Below are positions 51,331 through 63,800 of a stretch of 64,000 nt of DNA, in pieces. The notes beneath the pieces were generated by a model. That model saw only the letters and a program-made list of their open reading frames with translations, made no database searches and had not been told where the DNA came from. The position numbers and the translations under genes were made by a program. Origin of the DNA: Aphanomyces cochlioides. Its lineage: Eukaryota > Oomycota > Saprolegniomycetes > Saprolegniales > Verrucalvaceae. Numbering within the stretch: position 1 is the first letter of the stretch; every line of letters starts with the position of its first letter. The stretch lies in the NCBI GenBank assembly GCA_019828595.1, contig JAHQRK010000005.1:1674001-1738000 (forward strand), written 5' to 3'.

Positions 51331-54300
51331 TCATGAAACGGCGCTGTCAGGAATGGCGTGTTGACGTAACCAGCGGTCCGAAGATAGATGCTTGAGCACA
51401 TTGAATACCTTGGTGTATCCCTTCTTGAGAGGGAGATCAACCAGGAGCTGTTGTAGATGTAGCTTGATCAAAGAGGCAGCATGAATGGCAACTTCCATCG
51501 GACTCTTCGCTGTGAGGTCGGGTCGAAAGGTGCGATCGGCACGTTGGAGCCATATTTGATAATACACGCAGGCTCGGACAATCGGCCAGATCTTCAGATA
51601 GCCACGGATGTAGTATCCATCGGACGGCTTGGGCGTCTCGTAGAACATTTCCAGACACGTGGACGGAAAGGAACACTCGAGCAGTCGCTGGATCGCCTTG
51701 AAGAAATACCAAACAGATTGACCATATCCACAAGAGAACAGGAAATGCTCGTACGTCTCATTGACACGACAGAAGACACACGTCGGCTTGGGGTCTTGGT
51801 ACTGAAACAGATATTGCATGGCGTTGGCGCGGAGAAGGGTCTTGAAAATGAACTCTCCATATCGAGGGAGAATGTGGTCGGGTTGGAGGAAGGCGGCAAG
51901 TTGGGTAAGGCGCTTGGGGTCTTCGTAAAAGTTGGATGGCAGGTTGAGATGCTTGGTAGGAAGAATGGACGAGCTGGCAGCTGGAGAAGCTCTGATCTTA
52001 GCCGATTTCGAAGTCGCAAACGCCAACAAGATCGGACTCGAGTCAGGGTGTATCATCCAGTGCCATTCCATCCATTCAGAGCTTGGCGTCGGCAAGTGGA
52101 ACACGGGAGCATCCTCTTCAGAAACAATCTCAAACAATCGTGATAACTTGGTCACCAAGATTGAGATCCATTGTTTCGTTGGAGGGACAAAATTGGCTTG
52201 GCGGCAGGCACGGTTGATTTTGTCGAACAAGATCGAAGCTGGCCAAACTCGCTGACACGGAGTCAACAAATGCGACAACTTCGTGATGTGAAGCGAAGCC
52301 AATATATTGGCTTGGTCTTGCGTCGATGTAGAGCACTGATCGTATAGGTCTTCGAGTCCAGGCAGATACGAGTTGTGCCAAAGGGGAATATCCAAAGATG
52401 AGATGTGATTTGGACAGCCGTACGGAGTCCAGCGGGATTCAAACCAGCTACTCAATAAGGCTTTCCACATTGGAGTGATATTGGGATTCTTGTACAGTTG
52501 TCTGATGAATGCAGAAGAGCCATTTGCCAAGAGGAGATCGGGGGGAACCCCATGGATGAAAAGCCTTCTCGAGGAGAGTATAGCCCGGCGTAATCCAGGC
52601 GGACATGGCAGACTTGCGGGGTGGGGTGGTGATGGCTTGAATGCATCTGATCATGACAGAGCGGTTGTGTTGTTGCCATAAAGCAAGTGCATGGTGCAGG
52701 CCTAAGCCACCGGACTTCTTCGGCATGAATATGATCTCCTTTTTGATCAAACGGAGGCCATGGACAGAGGAGGATGGGTTGATTTCTTCACCATGCATAA
52801 ATTGAAGCATGGCCTTGTCGATCTTTTTGGCCAGGTCTTTGTCGGCAGGGACAAAAGCCAGTTGGTACCATAACACAGGCAGACATATGCTGTGCAGGAT
52901 AGTGACTTTTCCGGCCATGGTTCGAGCCTTGTAGAGCCACAAAGACAAGCGAGCCACAAACTTCTCAAACACGTAATTGAAACGTGCCAATGGAGAAAGA
53001 TTGGGCGCAACCAAGATACCAAGAGCCTTCACGGGACTGTCGGAAGTAACTTGTAGTGAGGCAAGGTTCCCATTCAACTGGCTGTAGGTCAGAATTTGGG
53101 TCTTGTCTACGTTGAGTCGGAAACCAGACTTGTCGCAAAAGGTTTGAACCAATGCAAGCTGCCGGTGGAGGCACGTCTCATTTGCAGCATAGAGTTGCGA
53201 GTCGTCGGCAAAGTAACTCCCAGTGTGGTAGCGATCCCCACACTTGATGCCATAGTTGGAGTGTTGCCGTAGGAGTTGGCACATCGGTTCCAAAGCGATC
53301 ACAAACAGAAGTGGCGACAGTGGATCACCTTGCAACACACCGCGTGAGATGTGAACTGGCTTGGACAAGAAGCCGTTCACCAAGATGCGAGACTTGCGGC
53401 CCGAGTACAGTACGCGAACCATGTCAACAAAGGTTTCGGGAAAGCCATAGTGACGGAGGACGCGGAGCAAGTACGCGTGGTCCACGCGATCAAAAGCTTT
53501 CTCACAGTCAAGCAGTGCCACCATCGAGGACGGACTGTGTAGTTTGATGTGGTGCAGCATGTCATCCAGTCGTGCAATATTGGTTTGGATGTTGCTTCGA
53601 CGGATAAAGCCTTGCTGGTCCGGGTGGATGATGTGTCGAATGTGGCGCTGGACTCGATAAGCCAGAATACTCGTCAGGATTTTCACATCCGTGTTGAGTA
53701 GGCTAATGGGCCGATAGTTCTTGGCTTGTGACTTGGGGCCTTTCTTGTGCAGCAACACCAGCGTACTGACAAGTTGCATGGGAGTCAAGCGAGGGTGAGA
53801 ATGGAGCTGGTGTGTGAATAGCAGCTCCAATACCAACGACCACTTGTGAGGTGCAAGTTTGAGGACTTCGAATGGCAGAGCGTTGGGACCTGGCGCTGAG
53901 TTCGAACTGCTGTGTCGAATAGCATGATAGAACTCGTTGGCGCGCAAGGGAGCCGACAGCTCTTTCTGGGCTTGCTCTGGCAGTTGCTTGTGTCGAGTCA
54001 ATGGGGTCAGAAATGACGACACTTCGTCTCCAGATCGCTGCACCTCGGGAGCTGCAAACAAGTCCTTGTAGTAGTCGACCAGGACGTCAGACATGCCTTG
54101 TTGATTGGAGACAACATTTCCATTGACATCCACCAACTCTTTGAAGACTGTCTTCTTCAAGGGGGTAGGGACAGGGGACATGAAGTGGAACTTGGACGAG
54201 CGCTCTGCTTTGTACAAGTGAAGTTGGAACGCCTGGTCTTGACGAAACTGCTTGTCTCGATCTTGCAGCTCGTGAATTTGCTTTTGAAGGTCTCGCACTC

Positions 54301-55384
54301 GATCCACCAGCACTGAATCTTGACGCATGTTGGGGACTTGCAAAAGCGAAGCGATCTCGACAGCTAACTTCTTCAACGGCAGACGTTGTTTCTCCAATCG
54401 TTGAGAATGGAATTCTTTGAGTTGGGAGCGGATATCATTGACCAGCATGTCGTAGGCCTTGGAGATATTGTGGAATGTTGGAGACTTGTCCAAAAATCGA
54501 TCCAGACATCCATGAACAATCTCGGCCGCTCGTGGCAGACGAAGTAGCCAAGTTGGAGCTTTCCATGATCCAGAGCCATGGCGCAATGTTTGACGCTTTG
54601 TGATGATACGACAAGCCACGTGGTCAGCCTGTGGAACGTGTGGCATGTGCGTCGCCTTCCAATGACGAAGACCCGCCAAGGTGGACGAACAAAAGATGTA
54701 GTCAAGTCGGTTGGTGAGTGTGGGACTTGTGAAGGCTCGTGCCACGGGGTTTTGACGGCGAAACAGATCCACCAGAGACAAACTGTGCATCCATTGTTCC
54801 AGTTGAAGGGTGCCGGCCATGGTGGAGGTACTGGGTCTCAACGAATCCAAATCTTTGTTGAGAGTGCAGTTGAAATCTCCTCCAACAATGTGGAGCGCAT
54901 GTGGAGGAAAGTCGCGTGGCAATTCTTCGAAGTAACTTGCTCGTTCTTGGAAGGCTGCCGGCGCATAGATATTGTGGAGAACGACTGTCAGTGGACCCAG
55001 AGTACATCGCACTTGTAGATAACGACCACGAAGCACTGAGTTGTCATGAGGGACTTGAGTGGCGTTCTTCAAAGGAGAGTGAGGATGTATCAACGTAGCC
55101 AGACCTCCAGTGGCTGGCGACGTGGATACTTCAGGGTAAATAGGCTCTTCAAAGAACAAAGAGCCTTCGTGGTTTGTGATGCGTTGCCAATGGAACGCAA
55201 CACGGTCGTGGAGACTTGGCGTGCGGAAACGGGTTTCTTGGATAAAGGAAACGTCGTGAACACTTGATAGTTTGTCGAGGATGTACCGATGACTGTTGGA
55301 GAAGCCATTGGTGTTGAGGGAGATGATTTGTGGGTCCCAGTCCACGAGTTCAGTTGGGACATCGGAGAAGTTGTTGTCACTCAT
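51331..55384 (-). pseudogene. Family B ORF2 of the complete copy, 2-bp deletion
   Basis: Full length from ATG 55384. A loss of two bases (GATCTCGGGG to GATCGGGG on the plus strand, near 52538) shifts the frame after HPWGSPR at about residue 949, downstream of the RT domain. The remaining ~399 codons with the Zn knuckle continue in another frame to 51331. The endonuclease and RT catalytic core are therefore still translatable as a 978-residue product, but the C-terminal region needed for RNA or target handling is lost. Confidence 0.92.
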
Positions 55385-55462
55385 CACGAGTACAGATGAA
55401 AATGAGTAGAATGGAGGGGTCAGAGGGGAGGTTGAAATGGATTGAAGCAGGGGATAGAAGCC

Positions 55463-58400
55463 TTAGAGTTGATCGTCCTCCAAATCGAGGGGATCAATTT
55501 CGTCGGCGTTCATGGAGTGGTGAGCTTTGCTGCAGAGCTCGTCGATGTGGTAATTGTTGGTGATGCTTTTGAGCATCGAGATGGCCGACAAGACGGGAGC
55601 CGGCAAAGTGAACTTCTCGAGATTGTCGCTGAAGTTTTCGATCAAAGCAAACAGCGACCAGTCCGTCAAGCAGTTGGTGTCAGGCAATCTTGTTGCTTCT
55701 TGGTTCAATAGAACAGTCAGTGCCTCCGAGTTTGTGTAGAGGTCTGGGGCCCGATTTGAGAGGAATAAGTCAATCGTAGCAAGTGCAAAGAGGATGCGCT
55801 TGATCTCTGGTATGTCCGTGGTCAATTCTTCCAAGATTTCTGACGGGTGAATCTTGTATTGAGCCATGAAGTTGACGTGATGTTTGTAGTTGTGAGGCTT
55901 GCCTTGAGCTTTTAACAAAGCCATCTTGCGCTCAATAGTCTTGGTTGCAACAAGCGACTGAAACAAACTGAGGTCTTCATCTTGTGTGTACATAGCATGT
56001 GCAACGAGCTGAGGATCGTCTCGCAAAATGCGTTGACATTCGGTGATACTGCCTTCGACTTTCTTATCTCGAATGATCTTCTTCGCCAATTCGAGGTGGG
56101 CTGCAGCAGACTTGTTAAGTCGTTGTTTCTTCGCTTTGCCTTTGGTCTTTTTCGGGCGTGGCGCACTTGAATCTTCCAATACAATTCGAGGCACTGCAAA
56201 GTCTTCAAACGAGAGTTCCACGTCGTCTTCTTCGAGGATATGAAAACGGTTGGATGTCGGCAGGGGATCCAAACGTGGGGACGAAGGCAAAGTACGTTTT
56301 GGAGCTGGTCCAGACCGGTAGCCCGTTACCAATTGAAGGTCCAGCGAGTTCTTGGGCTGCTCACTTGGTGGAGCAAGAGCGGGCGATTCGTTGGTAGACA
56401 TTTCCACATCTTCTTGTTGTTTGTCTTGTCCATTGTTGTTAGGGGGATCGCTGTCACCAGACATATCGACATCAGAGCCATGAGAAGGAGCTGTTGGCTG
56501 TGGTTGTTCATCTTGACGATCTCCAGAGGCCTCAGTTGAGTCGGCCTTGCCTTCCGCATTTGTTCCAGGGTCTTGATCATGATCGTCTCCATCATGTTCA
56601 GGTTCTTTTTCTCCTGACGGAGGAGATTTTGCCGCTGCCTTGGCCGCTTTTGCCTTCGCTTTTTCAGCCTTGGCCTCTGCACGTCGTGAAACAATCGACG
56701 GAGGCAATGTCTTGTTCAGAGCAGCGATCTTGTGCTGAAACACGACGACAAAAGGCTGACCCGACGGATCCGTAATGGTGATTTCGCGTAGTGCGTCGCC
56801 GGATTTTGGCACCAGCACTGCAGGAGGCGCAGACGACTTGAAAATGACTCTCAAATGCGGGGATGTCGGCAGGGGATCCAAACGTAGGGACGAAGGCAAA
56901 GTACGTTTTGGAGCTGGTCCAGACCGGTAGCCCGTTACCAATTGAAGGTCCAGCAAGTTCTTGGGCTGCTCACTTGGTGGAGCAAGAGCGGGCGATTCGT
57001 TGGTAGACATTTCCACATCTTCTTGTTGTTTGTCTTGTCCATTGTTGTTAGGGGGATCGCTGTCACCAGACATATCGACATCAGAGTCATGAGAAGGAGC
57101 TGTTGGCTGTGGTTGTTCATCTTGACGATCTCCAGATGCCTCAGTTGAGTCGGCCTCGCCTTCCGCATTTGTTCCAGGGTCTTGGTCATGATCGTCTCCA
57201 TCATGTTCAGGTTCTTTTTCTCCTGACGGAGGAGATTTTGCCGCTGCCTTGGCCGCTTTTGCCTTCGCTTTTTCAGCCTTGGCATCTGCACGTCGTGAAA
57301 CAATCGACGGAGGCAATGTCTTGTTCAGAGCAGCGATCTTGTGCTGAAACACGACGACAAAAGGCTGACCCGACGGATCCGTAATGGTGATTTCGCGTAG
57401 TGCGTCGCCGGATTTTGGCACCAACACTGCTGGAGGCGCAGACGACTTGAAAATGACTCTCAAATGCGGCGACTTGATGTTCTGACCAGCAGTAGGGTTG
57501 AATGCTGCTATCACTGACTTGGTCAATGCAGCCATTTTCTTGACAATTGCCTTGGCCATCGAAGGGTGACTGACCTTGTTGAACGTAACATAGTAGTTGT
57601 TGCCATAACGCGAGTACTTGGGAACCAGGAAATCTTTGCCACCAAGTCGAAACGTTGTGCCTCCCATTTCCACGCACGTAGACAAGTTGTAACTTGAGAT
57701 CACAATGGTCTGTGGGTTCTTCTTGTGGATCAAAATGTTCGGAAATTTGGAGCCCCATAACGAACCAGGATTTTCCTTGACAAATTGATCGCAGATGACT
57801 TTTTCGGACCAGTCCTTGTAGGCTTCGCCCAACTTGACTGTGAGCTCGTACACTTGGGACTGGGGGGTGAGCAAAATGTTTTCAATGAAGGCGTCCATGT
57901 CACCAGAGTCTTTGTAGAATGCGTCCGCCATGGCCTCGCATCGCGCAATATCATCATCGGCAATAGCATGAGCACCAGTGTTGCGATGTTTCGCGCCTTT
58001 GGGGGCATTGCCTTGCTTGGAATCTTTCTTGGACGAAGCTGAATCCTTGCCGGGAGTCTTTTGCGTCCATGGATTGGCCTTTTCAGCGTTTTGTTGCTCT
58101 TGATCGCCTTGTATTTTGTCTGCCGCGGTAGGAGGATCAACAGCGCCATTTCCTTGAGCAACGGATTTGTCGACAATGTCTTGATTTGACTGGTCATTGT
58201 CATTGTTTGTCGATTGTTCCTCTTGAATAACTTCTCCAGGAGTATCACACGGCTTCGCTTGGCCGTTAATGTCGCCTGACCCATCCACCTCCGAGTGAAT
58301 TTGAGTATTTCCCTCGTCGGTTAAGGCCTCGGTTTCAGTAGAATCCTTCCCCTCGGCGTCTCCAGAGACCATATCCACGTCCTCTTGAGATTTTTCTTCT

Positions 58401-59110
58401 TCCTCTCCCGTTCTAGGAGGCTCAGCACAGGGGGCGACGCGGTTGGTGGCTGCTGGCTCAGTCCCATTGGTCACGAGAAAGGCCGGGGCCAGACCCCCAG
58501 TGACAGGGGTAGAAGGGGAATCCATGCCATCCCCGCAGCACGGTGACTGGGGTACACCATTGCTCCGGCGAGAACCCAAATCGGGATACCGCCCCCGCCC
58601 CTCCGAAGAGGCCCCTGGGGGGAAGTAGACAGAACCGCAGGGTGTGCCCATAGGGGGGGCCCTCGTAGCCTCTAGGGCTGGCATGGACCCCGTTTTCTCG
58701 CCGCCTTCACTGGGGATCGACTCCAATTGGAGTCCAGGGAAGCAGCCACCACAGGCACAAGGCCCCAGTGGTTCGCCCTCCTGAGTGAGGGCTTCGCTAG
58801 ACAAGTTAACGACAGTGGTCTGGGGGTCAACCACTGACCCACTGAGGTTGACCCCCCCTGGAACTCCGGCGAGTGGAGCACCAGGTGAAGCGCTGGTGGA
58901 GCGAGACGCAGATTGGTCTCCAGAGACGCTGTTGGGGTCGAACTCGACCTCCACTTCGGCCCTAGGGTTAGGTGTAGAGACATTACTCACACCACTTCCG
59001 CCATCCTGATTGGACGACGAAAGTGGGTGAGGTGATACAATACCTGGAATGATGGTGACTCCGTGAGTGTTGGTCTCACGGAGCTCGGAACAGCTGTTGG
59101 CGTTGGACAT
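55463..59110 (-). CDS. Family B ORF1 with 203-residue internal duplication
   Basis: 1215 codons from ATG 59110, without stop or frameshift. The normal length, seen in the copy at 60869-63906, is about 1012. The excess is a 609-bp in-frame tandem duplication (unit boundaries at 56252 and 56861, GGATGTCGG) that repeats the segment from LRVIFKSSAPPAVLVPKSGD through the Ala/Lys helix to DPLPTS. The N-terminal ~200 residues are Ser/Pro/Gly-rich with an odd Cys-containing patch (GPCACGGCFPG, QSPCCGDG). The acidic middle, a KxAKAxKA helix and a basic C-terminal third (RPKKTKGKAKKQRLNKS) suggest an RNA-binding RNP protein. No RRM or CCHC finger is obvious. Confidence 0.88.
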   Translation of the reverse strand: MSNANSCSELRETNTHGVTIIPGIVSPHPLSSSNQDGGSGVSNVSTPNPRAEVEVEFDPNSVSGDQSASRSTSASPGAPLAGVPGGVNLSGSVVDPQTTVVNLSSEALTQEGEPLGPCACGGCFPGLQLESIPSEGGEKTGSMPALEATRAPPMGTPCGSVYFPPGASSEGRGRYPDLGSRRSNGVPQSPCCGDGMDSPSTPVTGGLAPAFLVTNGTEPAATNRVAPCAEPPRTGEEEEKSQEDVDMVSGDAEGKDSTETEALTDEGNTQIHSEVDGSGDINGQAKPCDTPGEVIQEEQSTNNDNDQSNQDIVDKSVAQGNGAVDPPTAADKIQGDQEQQNAEKANPWTQKTPGKDSASSKKDSKQGNAPKGAKHRNTGAHAIADDDIARCEAMADAFYKDSGDMDAFIENILLTPQSQVYELTVKLGEAYKDWSEKVICDQFVKENPGSLWGSKFPNILIHKKNPQTIVISSYNLSTCVEMGGTTFRLGGKDFLVPKYSRYGNNYYVTFNKVSHPSMAKAIVKKMAALTKSVIAAFNPTAGQNIKSPHLRVIFKSSAPPAVLVPKSGDALREITITDPSGQPFVVVFQHKIAALNKTLPPSIVSRRADAKAEKAKAKAAKAAAKSPPSGEKEPEHDGDDHDQDPGTNAEGEADSTEASGDRQDEQPQPTAPSHDSDVDMSGDSDPPNNNGQDKQQEDVEMSTNESPALAPPSEQPKNLLDLQLVTGYRSGPAPKRTLPSSLRLDPLPTSPHLRVIFKSSAPPAVLVPKSGDALREITITDPSGQPFVVVFQHKIAALNKTLPPSIVSRRAEAKAEKAKAKAAKAAAKSPPSGEKEPEHDGDDHDQDPGTNAEGKADSTEASGDRQDEQPQPTAPSHGSDVDMSGDSDPPNNNGQDKQQEDVEMSTNESPALAPPSEQPKNSLDLQLVTGYRSGPAPKRTLPSSPRLDPLPTSNRFHILEEDDVELSFEDFAVPRIVLEDSSAPRPKKTKGKAKKQRLNKSAAAHLELAKKIIRDKKVEGSITECQRILRDDPQLVAHAMYTQDEDLSLFQSLVATKTIERKMALLKAQGKPHNYKHHVNFMAQYKIHPSEILEELTTDIPEIKRILFALATIDLFLSNRAPDLYTNSEALTVLLNQEATRLPDTNCLTDWSLFALIENFSDNLEKFTLPAPVLSAISMLKSITNNYHIDELCSKAHHSMNADEIDPLDLEDDQL

Positions 59111-59171
59111 TTTGAGCGCGGCGGCACTTGATAACTTCTTGACTTGAGGGGTACGAGGCAAATTCGGAAGT

Positions 59172-60790
59172 CTGACAAGTTGCATGGGAGTCAAGCGAGG
59201 GTGAGAATGGAGCTGGTGTGTGAATAGCAGCTCCAATACCAACGACCACTTGTGAGGTGCAAGTTTGAGGACTTCGAATGGCAGAGCGTTGGGACCTGGC
59301 GCTGAGTTCGAACTGCTGTGTCGAATAGCATGATAGAACTCGTTGGCGCGCAAGGGAGCCGACAGCTCTTTCTGGGCTTGCTCTGGCAGTTGCTTGTGTC
59401 GAGTCAATGGGGTCAGAAATGACGACACTTCGTCTCCAGATCGCTGCACCTCGGGAGCTGCAAACAAGTCCTTGTAGTAGTCGACCAGGACGTCAGACAT
59501 GCCTTGTTGATTGGAGACAACATTTCCATTGACATCCACCAACTCTTTGAAGACTGTCTTCTTCAAGGGGGTAGGGACAGGGGACATGAAGTGGAACTTG
59601 GACGAGCGCTCTGCTTTGTACAAGTGAAGTTGGAACGCCTGGTCTTGACGAAACTGCTTGTCTCGATCTTGCAGCTCGTGAATTTGCTTTTGAAGGTCTC
59701 GCACTCGATCCACCAGCACTGAATCTTGACGCATGTTGGGGACTTGCAAAAGCGAAGCGATCTCGACAGCTAACTTCTTCAACGGCAGACGTTGTTTCTC
59801 CAATCGTTGAGAATGGAATTCTTTGAGTTGGGAGCGGATATCATTGACCAGCATGTCGTAGGCCTTGGAGATATTGTGGAATGTTGGAGACTTGTCCAAA
59901 AATCGATCCAGACATCCATGAACAATCTCGGCCGCTCGTGGCAGACGAAGTAGCCAAGTTGGAGCTTTCCATGATCCAGAGCCATGGCGCAATGTTTGAC
60001 GCTTTGTGATGATACGACAAGCCACGTGGTCAGCCTGTGGAACGTGTGGCATGTGCGTCGCCTTCCAATGACGAAGACCCGCCAAGGTGGACGAACAAAA
60101 GATGTAGTCGAGTCGGTTGGTGAGTGTGGGACTTGTGAAGGTTCTTGCCACGGGGTTTTGACGGCGAAACAGATCCACCAGAGACAAACTGTGCATCCAT
60201 TGTTCCAGTTGAAGGGTGCCGGCCATGGTGGAGGTACTGGGTCTCAACGAATCCAAATCTTTGTTGAGAGTGCAGTTGAAATCTCCTCCAACAATGTGGA
60301 GCGCATGTGGAGGAAAGTCGCGTGGCAATTCTTCGAAGTAACTTGCTCGTTCTTGGAAGGCTGCCGGCGCATAGATATTGTGGAGAACGACTGTCAGTGG
60401 ACCCAGAGTACATCGCACTTGTAGATAACGACCACGAAGCACTGGGTTGTCATGAGGGACTTGAGTGGCGTTCTTCAAAGGAGAGTGAGGATGTATCAAC
60501 GTAGCCAGACCTCCAGTGGCTGGCGACGTGGATACTTCAGGGTAAATAGGCTCTTCAAAGAACAAAGAGCCTTCGTGGTTTGTGATGCGTTGCCAATGGA
60601 ACGCAACACGGTCGTGGAGACTTGGCGTGCGGAAACGGGTTTCTTGGATAAAGGAAACGTCGTGAACACTTGATAGTTTGTCGAGGATGTACCGATGACT
60701 GTTGGAGAAGCCATTGGTGTTGAGGGAGATGATTTGTGGGTCCCAGTCCACGAGTTCAGTTGGGACATCGGAGAAGTTGTTGTCACTCAT
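59172..60790 (-). pseudogene. Family B ORF2 N-terminal part, 3'-truncated
   Basis: From ATG 60790, about 540 codons: endonuclease, linker and RT fingers up to TPMQLV, then a direct junction to the 5' UTR of the complete copy (59171/59172). The frame happens to stay open through that UTR into ORF1 (RLPNLPRTPQVKKLSS... then MSNANS), making one 1775-codon open frame from 60790 to 55463. Confidence 0.9.
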
Positions 60791-60868
60791 CACGAGTACA
60801 GATGAAAATGAGTAGAATGGAGGGGTCAGAGGGGAGGTTGAAATGGATTGAAGCAGGGGATAGAAGCC

Positions 60869-63800
60869 TTAGAGTTGATCGTCCTCCAAATCGAGGGGAT
60901 CAATTTCGTCGGCGTTCATGGAGTGGTGAGCTTTGCTGCAGAGCTCGTCGATGTGGTAATTGTTGGTGATGCTTTTGAGCATCGAGATGGCCGACAAGAC
61001 GGGAGCCGGCAAAGTGAACTTCTCGAGATTGTCGCTGAAGTTTTCGATCAAAGCAAACAGCGACCAGTCCGTCAAGCAGTTGGTGTCAGGCAATCTTGTT
61101 GCTTCTTGGTTCAATAGAACAGTCAGTGCCTCCGAGTTTGTGTAGAGGTCTGGGCCCGATTTGAGAGGAATAAGTCAATCGTAGCAAGTGCAAAGAGGAT
61201 GCGCTTGATCTCTGGTATGTCCGTGGTCAATTCTTCCAAGATTTCTGACGGGTGAATCTTGTATTGAGCCATGAAGTTGACGTGATGTTTGTAGTTGTGA
61301 GGCTTGCCTTGAGCTTTTAACAAAGCCATCTTGCGCTCAATAGTCTTGGTTGCAACAAGTGACTGAAACAAACTGAGGTCTTCATCTTGTGCGTACATAG
61401 CATGTGCAACGAGCTGAGGATCATCTCGCAAAATGCGTTGACATTCGGTGATACTGCCTTCGACTTTCTTGTCTCGAATGATCTTCTTCGCCAATTCGAG
61501 GTGGGCTGCAGCAGACTTGTTAAGTCGTTGTTTCTTCGCTTTGCCTTTGGTCTTTTTCGGGCGTGGCGCACTTGAATCTTCCAATACAATTCGAGGCACT
61601 GCAAAGTCTTCAAACGAGAGTTCCACGTCGTCTTCTTCGAGGATATGAAAACGGTTGGATGTCGGCAGGGGATCCAAACGTGGGGACGAAGGCAAAGTAC
61701 GTTTTGGAGCTGGTCCAGACCGGTAGCCCGTTACCAATTGAAGGTCCAGCGAGTTCTTGGGCTGCTCACTTGGTGGAGCAAGAGCGGGCGATTCGTTGGT
61801 AGACATTTCCACATCTTCTTGTTGTTTGTCTTGTCCATTGTTGTTAGGGGGATCGCTGTCACCAGACATATCGACATCAGAGCCATGAGAAGGAGCTGTT
61901 GGCTGTGGTTGTTCATCTTGACGATCTCCAGAGGCCTCAGTTGAGTCGGCCTTGCCTTCCGCATTTGTTCCAGGGTCTTGATCATGATCGTCTCCATCAT
62001 GTTCAGGTTCTTTTTCTCCTGACGGAGGAGATTTTGCCGCTGCCTTGGCCGCTTTTGCCTTCGCTTTTTCAGCCTTGGCCTCTGCACGTCGTGAAACAAT
62101 CGACGGAGGCAATGTCTTGTTCAGAGCAGCGATCTTGTGCTGAAACACGACGACAAAAGGCTGACCCGACGGATCCGTAATGGTGATTTCGCGTAGTGCG
62201 TCGCCGGATTTTGGCACCAACACTGCAGGAGGCGCAGGCGACTTGAAAATGACTCTCAAATGCGGCGACTTGATGTTCTGACCAGCAGTAGGGTTGAATG
62301 CTGCTATCACTGACTTGGTCAATGCAGCCATTTTCTTGACAATTGCCTTGGCCATCGAAGGGTGACTGACCTTGTTGAACGTAACATAGTAGTTGTTGCC
62401 ATAACGCGAGTACTTGGGAACCAGGAAATCTTTGCCACCAAGTCGAAACGTTGTGCCTCCCATTTCCACGCACGTAGACAAGTTGTAACTTGAGATCACA
62501 ATGGTCTGTGGGTTCTTCTTGTGGATCAAAATGTTCGGAAATTTGGAGCCCCATAACGAACTAGGATTTTCCTTGACAAATTGATCGCAGATGACTTTTT
62601 CGGACCAGTCCTTGTAGGCTTCGCCCAACTTGACTGTGAGCTCGTACACTTGGGACTGGGGAGTGAGCAAAATGTTTTCAATGAAGGCGTCCATGTCACC
62701 AGAGTCTTTGTAGAATGCGTCCGCCATGGCCTCGCATCGCGCAATATCGTCATCGGCAATAGCATGAGCACCAGTGTTGCGATGTTTCGCGCCTTTGGGG
62801 GCATTGCCTTGCTTGGAATCTTTCTTGGACGAAGCTGAATCCTTGCCGGGAGTCTTTTGCGTCCATGGATTGGCCTTTTCAGCGTTTTGTTGCTCTTGAT
62901 CGCCTTGTATTTTGTCTGCCGCGGTAGGAGGATCAACAGCGCCATTTCCTTGAGCAACGGATTTGTCGACAATGTCTTGATTTGACTGGTCATTGTCATT
63001 GTTTGTCGATTGTTCCTCTTGAATAACTTCTCCAGGAGTATCACACGGCTTCGCTTGGCCGTTAATGTCGCCTGACCCATCCACCTCCGAGTGAATTTGA
63101 GTATTTCCCTCGTCGGTTAAGGCCTCGGTTTCAGTAGAATCCTTCCCCTCGGCGTCTCCAGAGACCATATCCACGTCCTCTTGAGATTTTTCTTCTTCCT
63201 CTCCCGTTCTAGGAGGCTCAGCACAGGGGGCGACGCGGTTGGTGGCTGCTGGCTCAGTCCCATTGGTCACGAGAAAGGCCGGGGCCAGACCCCCAGTGAC
63301 AGGGGTAGAAGGGGAATCCATGCCATCCCCGCAGCACGGTGACTGGGGTACACCATTGCTCCGGCGAGAACCCAAATCGGGATACCGCCCCCGCCCCTCC
63401 GAAGAGGCCCCTGGGGGGAAGTAGACAGAACCGCAGGGTGTGCCCATAGGGGGGGCCCTCGTAGCCTCTAGGGCTGGCATGGACCCCGTTTTCTCGCCGC
63501 CTTCACTGGGGATCGACTCCAATTGGAGTCCAGGGAAGCAGCCACCACAGGCACAAGGCCCCAGTGGTTCGCCCTCCTGAGTGAGGGCTTCGCTAGACAA
63601 GTTAACGACAGTGGTCTGGGGGTCAACCACTGACCCACTGAGGTTGACCCCCCCTGGAACTCCGGCGAGTGGAGCACCAGGTGAAGCGCTGGTGGAGCGA
63701 GACGCAGATTGGTCTCCAGAGACGCTGTTGGGGTCGAACTCGACCTCCACTTCGGCCCTAGGGTTAGGTGTAGAGACATTACTCACACCACTTCCGCCAT

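Larger units (their letters stand above)
51237..59164 (-). mobile_element. Complete family B LINE
   Basis: The only copy in the window with both termini. The 3' end holds AATTTGCCTCGTAC (51237-51250) and the 5' end its reverse complement (59151-59164), giving 14-bp terminal inverted repeats. It contains ORF1 (55463-59110) and ORF2 (51331-55384, one frameshift), separated by 78 bp. 7,928 bp long, of which 609 bp is a tandem duplication inside ORF1, so the basic element is about 7.3 kb. No poly(A) tail is seen at the 3' end. Confidence 0.88.
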
